A DNA stretch of 64,000 nt from Cheilinus undulatus (lineage: Eukaryota > Chordata > Actinopteri > Labriformes > Labridae). The position numbers were made by a program, and so were the translations under genes. The notes under the pieces are model-generated. The model was given only the letters and a program-made list of their open reading frames with translations. It had not been told where the DNA came from and ran no database searches. Shown in pieces: positions 12,412 through 23,800 of this stretch (the stretch's first letter is position 1; every line of letters begins with the position of its first letter). The stretch spans positions 3,298,921 to 3,362,920 of the forward strand of contig NC_054885.1 in assembly GCF_018320785.1 (NCBI RefSeq), read 5' to 3'.

Positions 12412-13160
12412 ATCTAAGTGAGAGTTCATGCTGAGTTATACTGCACATGCGTGGTCACGGCTCTCACCTGGCGAGTTTTTAGGCAAGTTTTTCGAGATCA
12501 ACCAAAACCCTTTTCCCCTCCCTTTTCCCAAAACTCCCAACATGAACCGGTAGTTAGACGAGGCTCGACACCCGGAAACACTGCAGCTGTCTCGGCCTTC
12601 AGCGTTTCTTCGGCTCTGGATCTGCCAGCTTGAATACTACACTCACATTTAACAGGTAAAAGGCTGTTATTTTTCCGTTTTATTTGATAAACAGCGCTTA
12701 AGTAGTTCCCGCGGATGAATACTACACTTGAAGGAAATCTGTGCAAATCCTAAAAAAAAAAGTGAACTGTGATCAAAACCGACATTTTTGTCGGCAAGAA
12801 AACAAAGAAGATTCATCAGCGTTTATTGTTATTTTATATTTAGCATGCATTCCGTTTCATGCCTGTGAGTTTAATTCGAATTAAATAACTGCATGTCAAT
12901 TTTAAAGCTGAAACCAGCCGCATGACAGCCACCAACGGCCGGAGTGCTGTGCTAAGGCTCCAGTCCTCCGCGGAGACTCGTTGGGAAATATCGCAGTCTT
13001 TCATATTTCTCGTCTTTCCTCGCCAAACAAACCAAAAAACCACGAAAGTAAAGACAAAAAATAAAACTCCAAACACCTACGGTTAATTCGGCGTACATAT
13101 ATATTCGATATGTTCAGTCTTAGTGAGGAAATATTGCGAAATGACTTCAGGTGCGTCCCC
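12412..13160 (+). promoter_or_regulatory. CpG-containing candidate promoter / non-coding first exon upstream of aldh3b1
   Basis: Compared with its AT-rich surroundings this stretch is enriched in CpG (for example CGAGGCTCGACACCCGG and CGGCCTTCAGCGTTTCTTCG near 12560-12610) and free of recognisable repeats. A possible donor (AACAG|GTAAAA) lies at 12654. The aldh3b1 start-codon exon begins at a splice acceptor (17860), so a 5' UTR exon must exist upstream; this is the best candidate seen. The assignment is inference. Confidence 0.4.
13110..13150 (+). other. Candidate short first coding exon or uORF
   Basis: An ATG at 13110 opens MFSLSEEILRNDF and meets a good donor (TTCAG|GTGCGT) at 13150. Read through, the frame stays open for about 39 codons. 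It lies in the CpG-containing region upstream of aldh3b1. I recognise no protein family, and it may be chance or a 5' UTR of aldh3b1. Confidence 0.2.
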
Positions 13161-13522
13161 ATTATCCTCGAGTGCCTGATTGACGATGCTGCTAACGTTA
13201 GCATCTCATTAGCATCCTGTGACTAGCAGAAAGAAAGTTTAACTCAAACGGACGGGAAATATATCAGAATAACTCAAATTGAGACAGAAAACACAACTTA
13301 AATTTAGTAAAATATTTATTCTACCGTCAAAATGCCATAAAGGTAGTTACATTTTTTCATATATTTTCCAGACATCACTCTGTACCACCCGAGCTGGTCT
13401 ATTTGCAGGGGCGGTTTTAGCCATTTGGAGGCCCCAGGGTGGCCCTTTCCCATTTAGCTAAATTAAGTGGGGGCTGTGAAAAAAATAAAATAAAATTAAC
13501 CCAAAAATCTGTTAGCAAAGAC

Positions 13523-13841
13523 CAGTGTTAATTTTGGTAGCTATTTTGAATTCACTCTTGATCTAGATTAAGTAATTTTTAGTTTTTAGTCACACTTTTG
13601 TCATTTTCACCGTTGAAAGTTTAAGCATAATTTTAGTCCACGAAAAGCCATTGTATTTTTGTCTTTACTTGTAATTAAAACAATTATTGTCTTTGAATTA
13701 ATTTTATCACCATATTGTAATGTTAATATTACAATTTTATCCCAAAATATTGTGTTTTTAATTAGTCTAGTCTTCATCTTGGGAACAAAAGTAGAGTAAA
13801 ATCTTATTATGTCTTAGTTTTAGTCAACAAAATTAACGCTG
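13523..13841. mobile_element. Short inverted-repeat element (CAGTGTTAATTTTG ends)
   Basis: Starts CAGTGTTAATTTTGG and ends CAAAATTAACGCTG. The interior contains TTTTAGTC / TAGTCTAGTCTTCAT units whose reverse complement is the GACTAAAACTA-rich sequence at 41950-42432. No coding content and no clear target duplication. Confidence 0.6.
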
Positions 13842-15204
13842 ACATTGATGGCAACCTTAAAGGGTAATTTCAGTATTTTTGAAGTCTGTATGAGGTAGCT
13901 ACATAGCAGTTGTAGTGGCATTAGCCTCCTGTGAGTTTTTAGTGAGCATTGCTCCTTTACAAAGGACTCTGGTTTTACTGGCCATGAAGCGAGGCTGTAC
14001 AGCGTAACAGTTTTTGGTAAATATGTGCCACAAACTACCTGACACTCCAGATGGATTTGTTTCACACATCAATCTGGAAAACCTTTAATATTAAGCATTT
14101 GGGAAAGGGCAGAGAATTTGAAAAAAACTCAGAGTGTGATTGGATGAATGTTCTGTCTGTCACGTCTTTGCAGGCCAATCAGAGCAACAAAACACGTGGC
14201 GTAGCCACGACCGAGGTGCACTTGCGCAGTTACCGAAGAAGACTTCTGTCGTTTTTGGAAAGAAAACAACTCACTGCTGCTCTTAGTTCTTCTTTTAACG
14301 GAGAAATGTCGTCAAGTTCTGATAAAACGGGCACTTTAGCAGCATCCATGCTAATCTCTTCCGCCTCTCGTCGCTGCCTGAAAGTACTGCCCCTCGTCGC
14401 TGATTGGTCCTGTCACTTTCTAACTGCGCCAGAATGGTTCAGACGGAGTTTTGCAAGATGGATTCACCAGTAAGAAACACAGAAACAGGTGAATCCATCT
14501 GCTTCGCAAGGTTACCAAAAGTGGATTTCCAGTGCCTTGGAAAGAACAAGGCAAAAAGTCTTTTATTTTGAAGGATACCTCTCAACCTCTGTTTTTCTAC
14601 ACCTCTTTAGTTACTTCTCAAGTTTTTCCACCAAAACATTTGGTAATGACTGAAAATTTTTCCAAAATTTGTGTTGTGATTTGTCCTTTAGGAGGTGGTG
14701 ATGAGGTGAGAACGCTCTAAAGTACAGGGGGATGTATGCTCTTAATTTGAAAATGAATTGGTGAAAAATAATAATGAACAGAGTAAAGAACACGTGCCCA
14801 GGTCTGACTGAAGTCATAGTGAGTGACGGGCTCTTGGACTTATTTGGCTAACCAAAATGTAATATTATTAATAACTAAAATACATATATTAATATTCAAA
14901 AATAATTTTAGACATGTTCTTTATATTTAGACCTGAACCTCATATTTGATTCATGTACGTGGACTAAACCCTGCAGTCCTTGGAGCAGAAGCCCCATGTA
15001 GTTGCTGCCTGCCTTTCCCTAAACTACCAGTGGATATTTGGACTGGGAGAGGCTAAAAAGTGTTGATATATAAGCTTAGTTTCACACGTTGTCACATTTA
15101 TTCTTTTCTAATCAAACACTGGCTATAAAGTGATTTTTTAAAAAAAATTCAACAAATACAATAAAAGTTTTATAGATTTTAATCTGTATTTTAAGAAATG
15201 TTCA
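13842..15204. other. Intergenic, no gene recognised
   Basis: A 140-codon open frame at 14051-14473 has no recognisable domain. The surrounding sequence (GGTGAATCCATCTGC occurring near 14489, CATAGCAGTTGTAGTGGCATTAG near 13903) looks like old repeat material. The rest is AT-rich. Confidence 0.4.
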
Positions 15205-15208
15205 TTAA

Positions 15209-16185
15209 CCCTTAGAGCTCCAGTGTCACAGATCCGTGTGGGAGGCATACCCCTGTAAATTGCTTGGTAACTTTTGAACCGTAAGTCATAGGCACTAACT
15301 TTTTTTTTCCTCTGAAAGCTCTGTGTTGTGCCTTTCTATATATATGCTTCATGCATTCGTAGCCCTTACAGAACATTTTCTAGTGAGTCCAGAACTTGGC
15401 TGACTTCCTGGGGTTCCTGAAGACAGGGTCGCCGTATACAACAAGAAGTGACACAGTTTAGAAAACGTTAATAACTTTTGAACCATATGTCGTAGACACG
15501 TGCTCTTTTTTTCCTCTGAAAGCTGACCATTTTGCCGTTCGTTTGCTACACTCGACCGTTTCTGTGACTTTTCAGGGTCTTGAAATATTAAATCCACGGC
15601 GTCAGATCCGATAATAAGTGTCTTTTTGTCTATTTTTAATCCATTTTCAGTCATTTACTTTGGCTTTCTTCAGTGGGTAGCACCATATTTGTTGAGGGCA
15701 ACGTTTAGATGCAAAGCATTGTGGGAGCTGTAGTCAACCAGTTGCTTCTCTACTGTTTAAAGGAACAGCACAAATTAATCTAACTGTAAAAAAGCGCATG
15801 GACTTTCTCTTGCATTTATTTAGATATTTTGAAAACCCTTAGTCACAGAATGTTTATGTTTTCACTGTTTTGTCCCCAGAAGATGGAGAACAAGTCTATG
15901 CAAAGAAAATGCTTTGTCACTGTTGTTTACTGTGTGTTATCAATGAAAATCTTTTGAGTTTCAAATTCCGATTAGTTTTTTTATTTTGTCTTCAGAGTCT
16001 TATAACTTTTTCATAATTCAAGTGACATTACTGTTGTAGATATATTATTAAAGCCCAGGTTGTCCTGAAAAAAAAAGATGATAGAGCTTGACTGTACACC
16101 TCAGGGTTGATGTTTTACAAGCTTTTTAGGAAAAAAAGTCCAGGCGAGACATGATGGTGAAAAAAACAGCTGTTAGCTCTAAGGG
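15209..16185. mobile_element. piggyBac-like non-autonomous element, copy A
   Basis: Both ends abut TTAA (15205-15208 and 16186-16189), and the termini are inverted: CCCTTAGAGCT at the left, AGCTCTAAGGG at the right. TTAA target duplication and CCCT-type ends are the established signature of piggyBac elements. The interior has two diverged copies of a unit with AACTTTTGAACC ... TTTCCTCTGAAAGCT (about 15270-15325 and 15473-15525). No transposase is recognisable. Confidence 0.75.
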
Positions 16186-16439
16186 TTAAGTTCTGTGGTA
16201 ATATGGTCCACAGTTCAGTCTTTCTGTACCGGTTTTTGATTTGGATCTGGTTCCTGGCAGACAAATATTATCTTTAAAAAACACAGAGGACATCATGCCA
16301 AAGTTGAACCGTGCACCAGAACACACAGGAAAAACATGTTACACTAGTTTACTTAACCTCTCTAAGTATGCCGTACTCTAAAGATAGACTGGAATTGTTT
16401 AATGTGACACTGAACACGTGTGGAAGAATCCTTCATACT

Positions 16440-17700
16440 GATGTCTTTAGAGACATTATTTATTTAGCCTTTATTTAACAAGGAAAACATCAGTGAGACT
16501 AAGTGAAGACAGGCGGCTTCACAGTTAACAAACAACATCAATTGGTCATATGGACAACTGTATTACAAGATAATAGACTACAGTACACTCAGCAGACACT
16601 TTAGTATCTGCACATTGTACAGGGCTGGACCTCTGCCCTAATTCTTTGTGACACAGATTCAGTAAGGTAGTGGAAACACCCTTCAGAGATCTATGCCCAT
16701 ATTGACATGACTGTGTATAACTTTCCAGCAGTTAAAGTTGTTGTTCTATTTACATTTCCTTAAGTGGTAGGTGTATTTTATTTTATATATGTTTATCAAA
16801 CCAGAACGAAGGTCATTATATTATCTCTCATTTACTTTGAGGTTTGTTTTGATTAGAGTTTCCCGATCTCCCAACTGTGTGTGAAGTGGACAGGGTTTGC
16901 TAAAAAAGTAAATTTAATCCTTAGGTTTCATTTTCACTTTATTGTTCATCAGGACTGGTACGCCTTGTCGGTGAGTGACTATATGCTAGTATTGCTAGTG
17001 TCTCAAACAGGAATTAATGCCACATGAGCAATTGTAAACTTACCTTGGTTAATTCTGGGTTTTGTTTTGTGTTTACATTGCAGGTTTACAACCTAACTAA
17101 GGTCTAACTACTTTTGTAACCATCAAGCAAACGTGCGGGCGTTTGTTGTATGTGTGTGCAATAAACGTAAAAGGAGAGACCTGAGTTGTATCCGCCGTAC
17201 TTGTTCTGATAACCCTTCCAGAGGGGAGTTTATTAAGCTATAGCAGGTAGCTTAGTAAAAGTCTGGACAGACAGCATGGTGCAGTTGCTGCACTTTTGTC
17301 AGCTGCACATCCACAATGTCAATCTCCAGTACCACCACATCCCAAAGGTGCTCTGCTGGGATTAGATCAGGTGACTTGGGAAGTCATTTGAGTCCGTAAA
17401 CTCATTGTAATGTTCAAGAAACCAGTTTAAAGACCATCAGAAGACTTTACATTGTGGTCATACAGGGATGGACATAGTCAGCAGCAATACTGAGGTTGGC
17501 GGCGGTGTTTAAATGTTGCTTAATTGGTCCTAAAGTGTGCCAAGAAAATATCCGCCACACCATTAAACCATCATGATCCTGAACTTTTAATTCAAGGCAG
17601 GACGGACCCTACTATTTAAATGTGGCTACAGCATTTAAGACTCATCAGACCAGGGTTTTTTTAATCTTCTATCGTCCAATTTTGATGAGTATGTGTGGAT
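16440..17700. mobile_element. Degenerate DNA-transposon relic upstream of aldh3b1
   Basis: Old repeat-like sequence including CACTCAGCAGACACTTTAGT (16587) and, on the + strand near 17570-17690, AAGGCAGGACGGACC ... GACTCATCAGACCAGG, phrases that recur in fish DNA transposons. No intact frame. Boundaries and superfamily are uncertain. Confidence 0.4.
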
Positions 17701-17866
17701 TATAGCCTCTTTAACTAGTAATGAACATGATTAAACTTAAATCTGATGCTTTAATCCAAAAGAAAGCCAGGCAATCAGCTTATAGGTGACTATTTTAAGT
17801 GTTAAATTCTCTTCAGAAAGCTGACATTTTGGTTTTGCTCTTGATCATTTCTGTTCTAGGTCAAAG

Positions 17867-20800
17867 ATGGACTCCCAGAGCCAGGTCGTGGACAGGCTGC
17901 GGTCAGCGTTCTCTTCAGGCGTCACATTACCAGAGGAGTTTCGCCGAGCTCAGCTAATGAAGTTGATGTCGATGGTCAAAGAAAATGAGGAAGCGATTGT
18001 GGAGGCTCTGCACAAAGACCTCAGAAAGGTACGTCACTGTGCACATGTGTTATTATTACACAATCCTAGTAGTTCATGTGTTGGCAGTTCTGTCTGGGTG
18101 TTCTGATAAACCTTTTACCAGAACATTAAAAACTCCTCCTTTAGGTGTCCATTTCACTACAATGCTGAATTTAGTTTAGTTTCTCCATTGATGTTTTTGT
18201 GGATCATAAAGGAAACATCCCAGTCAGCATTTTGGCATTGAAAAAAGCTGATTTAAAGATGACTTAACCTTGACATCTCCAGTGGATTCTCATATAGCTG
18301 ATATGGTAGATGCGCTGAGCCCTACAGGATCATCTGCGATCCCAAGTGGCAGCGCACTTCGTTTACAATATCTCAGGAGCTGCTTGACAGATCTCTATGG
18401 AATAAATTTTGATCAGAAGGGAACCTATTTACCGATCAATGGACAGATTTTGGCATTTATATCCCTTCCAGAACATTTTTAATCCATCTAACATAAAACT
18501 TGACAGTCTTGATAGCTTTCCTCCATTTTGACACTGGAAGAGAAAGATAAGAAGTTAGCCTGTTGGCCAATCAGGATGCTCCAATTCCTTCTGCTATGAT
18601 AATAGCGACCAATCAGGGCTAGCCAATGATAAAAAAGAGGTTATCTGCCTGCTGGAAAGTAAAGAAAAATAGCTTTCTATGGCCCAAATAATGAAAAGAG
18701 TGTAATTTGACTCATAAAATGGGATTAATGAGCATTTTACACACTGGAATACCAAATGAGTGCAAAATGTGAATTGTTTTTAAGGCAAAAAATGATAGTA
18801 ATAGTTTCTGTTGTGGGTTTGTTAGAAAGCTGTTATTTATTCCTCTAATAGACAAGGCCTGTATGAAGTAAATAAAGATGTGAAACTGCTTGTTCATTGT
18901 TTTTCTGGATGTGAAGTTCTGAGATTCAATTTCCGTTTTGTCCTCTAACTCTTTCTTGTCATATAACTTTTGATACATTCATCTGACATCCTTGTAGCAG
19001 ACATTTTCTGATAGTCCAGGTTGTCCTGAAAAAATAAATGTCTGTAACTTGATTGTGCTTAAAAGGGTTGAGATTCTGCAGGCGTTTTAGCAAAAATAAA
19101 TAGATGAATAAATACAAGCTGACCAAAAATAACAAAAGCTGGCTTGGGGTTCTAACATACTGAAACTATTATCTCTTAGATTAAGTTGCAGCCATTACAG
19201 TCAGTTTAATGGTTGTTAGCAACGGCTGTAAAATGAAGCAACTCTTTTATTCAGACCTCAAAATTTGTAAAATGAAGCCTTAGATCTAAATGGGTCAACC
19301 TAAGTAAAGTGTATGTCACAGTGAACCTAACACTTCCAAAGCTAACAAGTTAACCCTTCTTTATCATAATAAAGTGTAAGGAAGTGTTTGAGTCCAGTGT
19401 TTATATTAGAAAGGCAGCCTAGGATTCAGAGATTACAATGTGACATAAACAAGGGTGTCATCAGCATAAAGCTCTAACTTTACATTATCTCTTGTGAGTT
19501 GGTCCATGGGAAACATACAAATTATAGACCTAAAATTAATATTTGATGTATTTTTGAGCCTGTATACACCAAAGTCTGTCTTCTACTACTCAATAAGCTC
19601 TAAATGTCCTTTTTTTAATTTTTAGCCTAAATTTGAAACCATCTTGTCAGAAATCGAGATGGTGACCAACGACCTGCACTACACCATTAATAACTTCTCA
19701 ACCTGGATGAAACCAGAATATGTTGGTAAAAACCTGGTAGGTATAAAAGTTAAATTTAATAGTGGATATTTTGTTGTATATATAGAGTTTTAAGACTTTT
19801 TTTCTTAAAGCGATAAAATGCATCTCTTAAGATGAGACTGAAGGGATATTAATTGTTTTATCTCACCAAAGTTTTGATTTCACATCTAACATATTTACCA
19901 AGAAATTCTGTTTATGTTGCATCTAAAATGTTTTTGATGTTTTGATTTTTTTAAGGCAACAAAGCTCGACACATGTTTTGTACGGAGGGAACCGTTAGGC
20001 GTCGTGTTAATCATCGGGGCGTGGAATTACCCATTGCAGCTCCTTGTTTTACCGCTGCTTGGAGCCATTGCTGCAGGTATCATTCACATCCTGATCACCT
20101 TAAATTAAAGCTTCATAATGCAACACATTTTGAATATTAATCAAATTAAAATCAAAATTTTCCAAAGTTAATTTAATGTTGAGTAATGACTTCCTAAAAA
20201 GAAGGTGAAAAGAAAATCCCCTGGGGTTTGTTCTTCTCAGCACTGTGTTCACACTTAAAGGCAGCACACTGTTCTGATTGTTAATGTTTCACAAAAAGGC
20301 TTAAACATATTTCAAACATGGATTTTTATGCCTCAGTGCTGGCAAAAGCCAAACGAAGAGGTATTCTGTTTTCAGCTCATCCATCCATCAGTCCATCCAA
20401 GTATCTATCTATTCATGCATCCATCCATCCATCCATTTATCCATCCATCCATCCATCCAAGTATCTATCTATGCATCCATCCATCCATCCATTTATCCAT
20501 CCATCCATCCATTTATCCATCCATCCATCCAAGTATCTATCTATGCATCCATCCATCCATCCATTTATCCATCCATCCATCCATCCAAGTATCTATCTAT
20601 GCATCCATCCATACATCCATACATCCATCCATCCATCCATTTATCCATCCATCCATCCAAGTATCTATGCATTCATCATCCATCCATCCATCATCCATCC
20701 AAGTATCCATCTATACATCCATCCACCCATCCATCCATCCAAGTATCTATCTATGCGTGCATCCATCCATCCATCCATCCATCCAAGTATCCATCTATGT

Positions 20801-23800
20801 ATCCATCCAAGTATCCATCTATTTATCCATCTGTCATCCATGCATCCATCATCCTATGCATCAATGCAACCATCCATCCATCCAGGTATTCATCTATGCA
20901 TCCTTCAATCCATACATCACTACATTCATCCATGCACATATCCATCCATCAATGCATCTCTCTATCCATTCATCCATCCATCCATTTATCCATCCATCCA
21001 TGCATCCATCCATCCATCCATGCATCCATCTATGCATCCGACCAAGTATCCATTTTTGCATCCATCCAAGTGTCCATCCATCTATGCACCTGTTCATACA
21101 TACATCAATCCATCTGTCCATTCATCTCTCTATCCATCCATCCATACAACCATATTGGCCCCAGCCCAAGGAGGAGCTGATTAGATTTTGGAGGTCAGAG
21201 GTCAAACGTTACGGTCATTTGGCCTCATGTGCATTCCTTGCTTGTGAACATATTATACCAAACATACTTTTGAGGGATTTTCTTCAAACTTGGCACAAAT
21301 GTTTGGCCTCACTTGAGGATGAATTACTTAAATTTTGAAGGTCAAAGGTAGATTTAATTTGTCCTCATGGTCATAACACTTGTACCACAGAAAACGCCCC
21401 AGCCCCTTTAGTTGGCACACCACTGTACTTTCACTGTCCGGTTATTAGAACTTTTTGCAGAGGCATGCAGCCACCAGTTGGCAGTTCTAGTTTTTTTTTT
21501 AGCGTTTACCTCTTTGTGTCTGTTAGCCCGGCCACCACATGGCACGTAGTAGGAGCTAAGCAGGGTAAAAGATCTTGGACAAAGTAAAAAAAGTGCCTTT
21601 TCTAAGATCACTCATTCATGTTTTCACTGATGTTTGTGTCCTCAAAAAAGGAAACTGTGCAGTCATCAAGCCCTCTGAGGTCAGCTCAGCTGCAGACAGC
21701 CTGATTGCAGAGCTCGTCCCCAAATATTTATCACAGGTAAATCGAAAGTTAAGAGGATTATAATGATGCATCATTTTATTTGTATAAATTTCACTAAAAC
21801 TAGATTTGAACATATTAAGTGTGACCCTTGCAGTAAGCTAGGACTCTTGTTTTTGCAGGATTGTTATGCTGTTGTTCGTGGAGGAGCTGAGGAGACCAAA
21901 GCACTGCTGCAGAACCGCTTTGACCACATCTTCTACACCGGTGAGGATCCATTATTTATACATTTATATATACGGGTTAATTTTCCTTACACTGCTCCTA
22001 TAGTCCTAAAGGAGTTTGTCTCAGTGAACAGAAGATATAGATCTGTTTTTTCACTGTATACAGCTCTTAGCTTAACAGCTCTTAAAGCCGTCAGACTCAA
22101 TTGATAAAATCAGTGTTTTCACTTCTCAGAACAAAGGAGTGGTTGTTCTACATCTGCCTAATCTGTCAGAGTAGTTATGTAAAGTTTTCTAGGTCAGGCA
22201 GCCCTTTGAAACAACAGCATGAAAATTCACTTAGGAATCAAAACCAACATGTTAAGGCAGCAGCTGACTGACAGCTTCTGTTTGGTTAAATAATTGTTTT
22301 TATAAATGGAGTTTGGTGGCTGGGGCAGACTGGTGTTAAAGGCTTTATCTGGTTTAAAATAGGAGTTTTAACAACATTTCCTTTCTGTAATATTGTCCAA
22401 CAATTAGGAAAACAATGTGAGACTTTAAGTTAAAAAATTAGTCTAAAACTACACATTCCAGACTCTCCTTTAACTCCATTTCCTGTTCATCCCTAATCTC
22501 TGGTAATAGCCCGTGTCAGTCTGACTGTACATACATGTGTCTGGCCAGGAGTGTCACACCACACGCATGACTCTAATCCCTCAGTTTTGTCTCTCAGGTT
22601 CTCAGACAGTGGCTCGCAGCATCCTTCAGGCAGCCTCGGTCCATTTAACCCCGGTGACCTTGGAGCTCGGTGGAAAGTGTCCCTGCTTTATTTACGGCCG
22701 TGTCGACATCACAGCTGCTGCTCGCCGCCTCATCTGGGCAAAGTTTTTCAACGCCGGTCAGAGCTGCGTGGCTCCGGATTATGTTCTTTGCACGGCGGCC
22801 ATCCGGGACGCTCTTCTGCCTGAGCTGCGCCAAGCTTTGGAGGAATTCTACGGAAAGGAGACTCAGACGTGCCCTGACTTCTGTCGCATCGTGTCCCCGA
22901 GACACTGGACTCGACTGACAGAGCTGCTGAAGAAGACTGGGGGAAAGGTGGTGGTGGGAGGAGAGAGCAACGAGGAGGACAAATACATCGGTGGGTTACG
23001 AGGTTCAGAGTCTGTTGGTTTTTACTGAAAAACTTCTGAATGAATTCACTGATGGGCTATAGTCTCAGGAGAAACATCTTTGTTAGACTGAAATACACAG
23101 ATTTTAAAAAGATTTTGACTTCCAGTTATGTTTCTAAAAATGCATTAGCTATTGGTTGGGGAGGAAATCTGTTTATACTGAAGAGTACGGAAGCCTGTAG
23201 CAGACATGCATGCAGACCTTTTATTTCACCCCATTTTCCCCTAAGAACAGATGTTTTTCTCTCATCATAGACTGGTCCCTGTCGTGATTTATTGATATAT
23301 CCAAGCATGTGTGTTGGATCAGTAGCATTGGAGCTAGCATCCTTGCTAACACTTTCCTCACTGTGGACCCAAAAAGTGTGTTAAACCTTTATTGGGTTCT
23401 GATTTTGGAATCATTTATTTGTGCCTCTTCTGACCCCTTTAAACCACTTTTTCTGCCCAGTTTTGCAAAAATTATTTGACACTTTCCATCAATTTTGAAA
23501 AAAATTTTTTGCCCATTTTTGTGTATTTTTACCATTTTTTACATCTATAATCCCATTTCACCACCTTTTTGCCCATTTATCTGACTTTCAACCAATTATT
23601 GCCACTTTTTATTCACATTTCACCACTTTGAAACCCTTTCCACCAGTTTCTCTGCCCATTTTTTGCCACTTTCCAACTATAGTTGCCTCTGTTAATCCTA
23701 TTCTACCACTCTCTTTATACATCCTTGCCCATTTAACCACATTTCACTTCTTGTTATGCCTATTTTTGTCACTTTTAAATCCCTTTTTACCAATCTTTTG

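Noticed and set aside
14051..14473. A 140-codon open frame upstream of aldh3b1
   Set aside because: No recognisable domain or splice structure and repeat-like surroundings; not enough support for a gene.
20318..21338. Open frames of 193-336 codons rich in His-Pro-Ser-Ile
   Set aside because: Pure translation of the CCAT microsatellite; open in all three frames, within an intron of aldh3b1.
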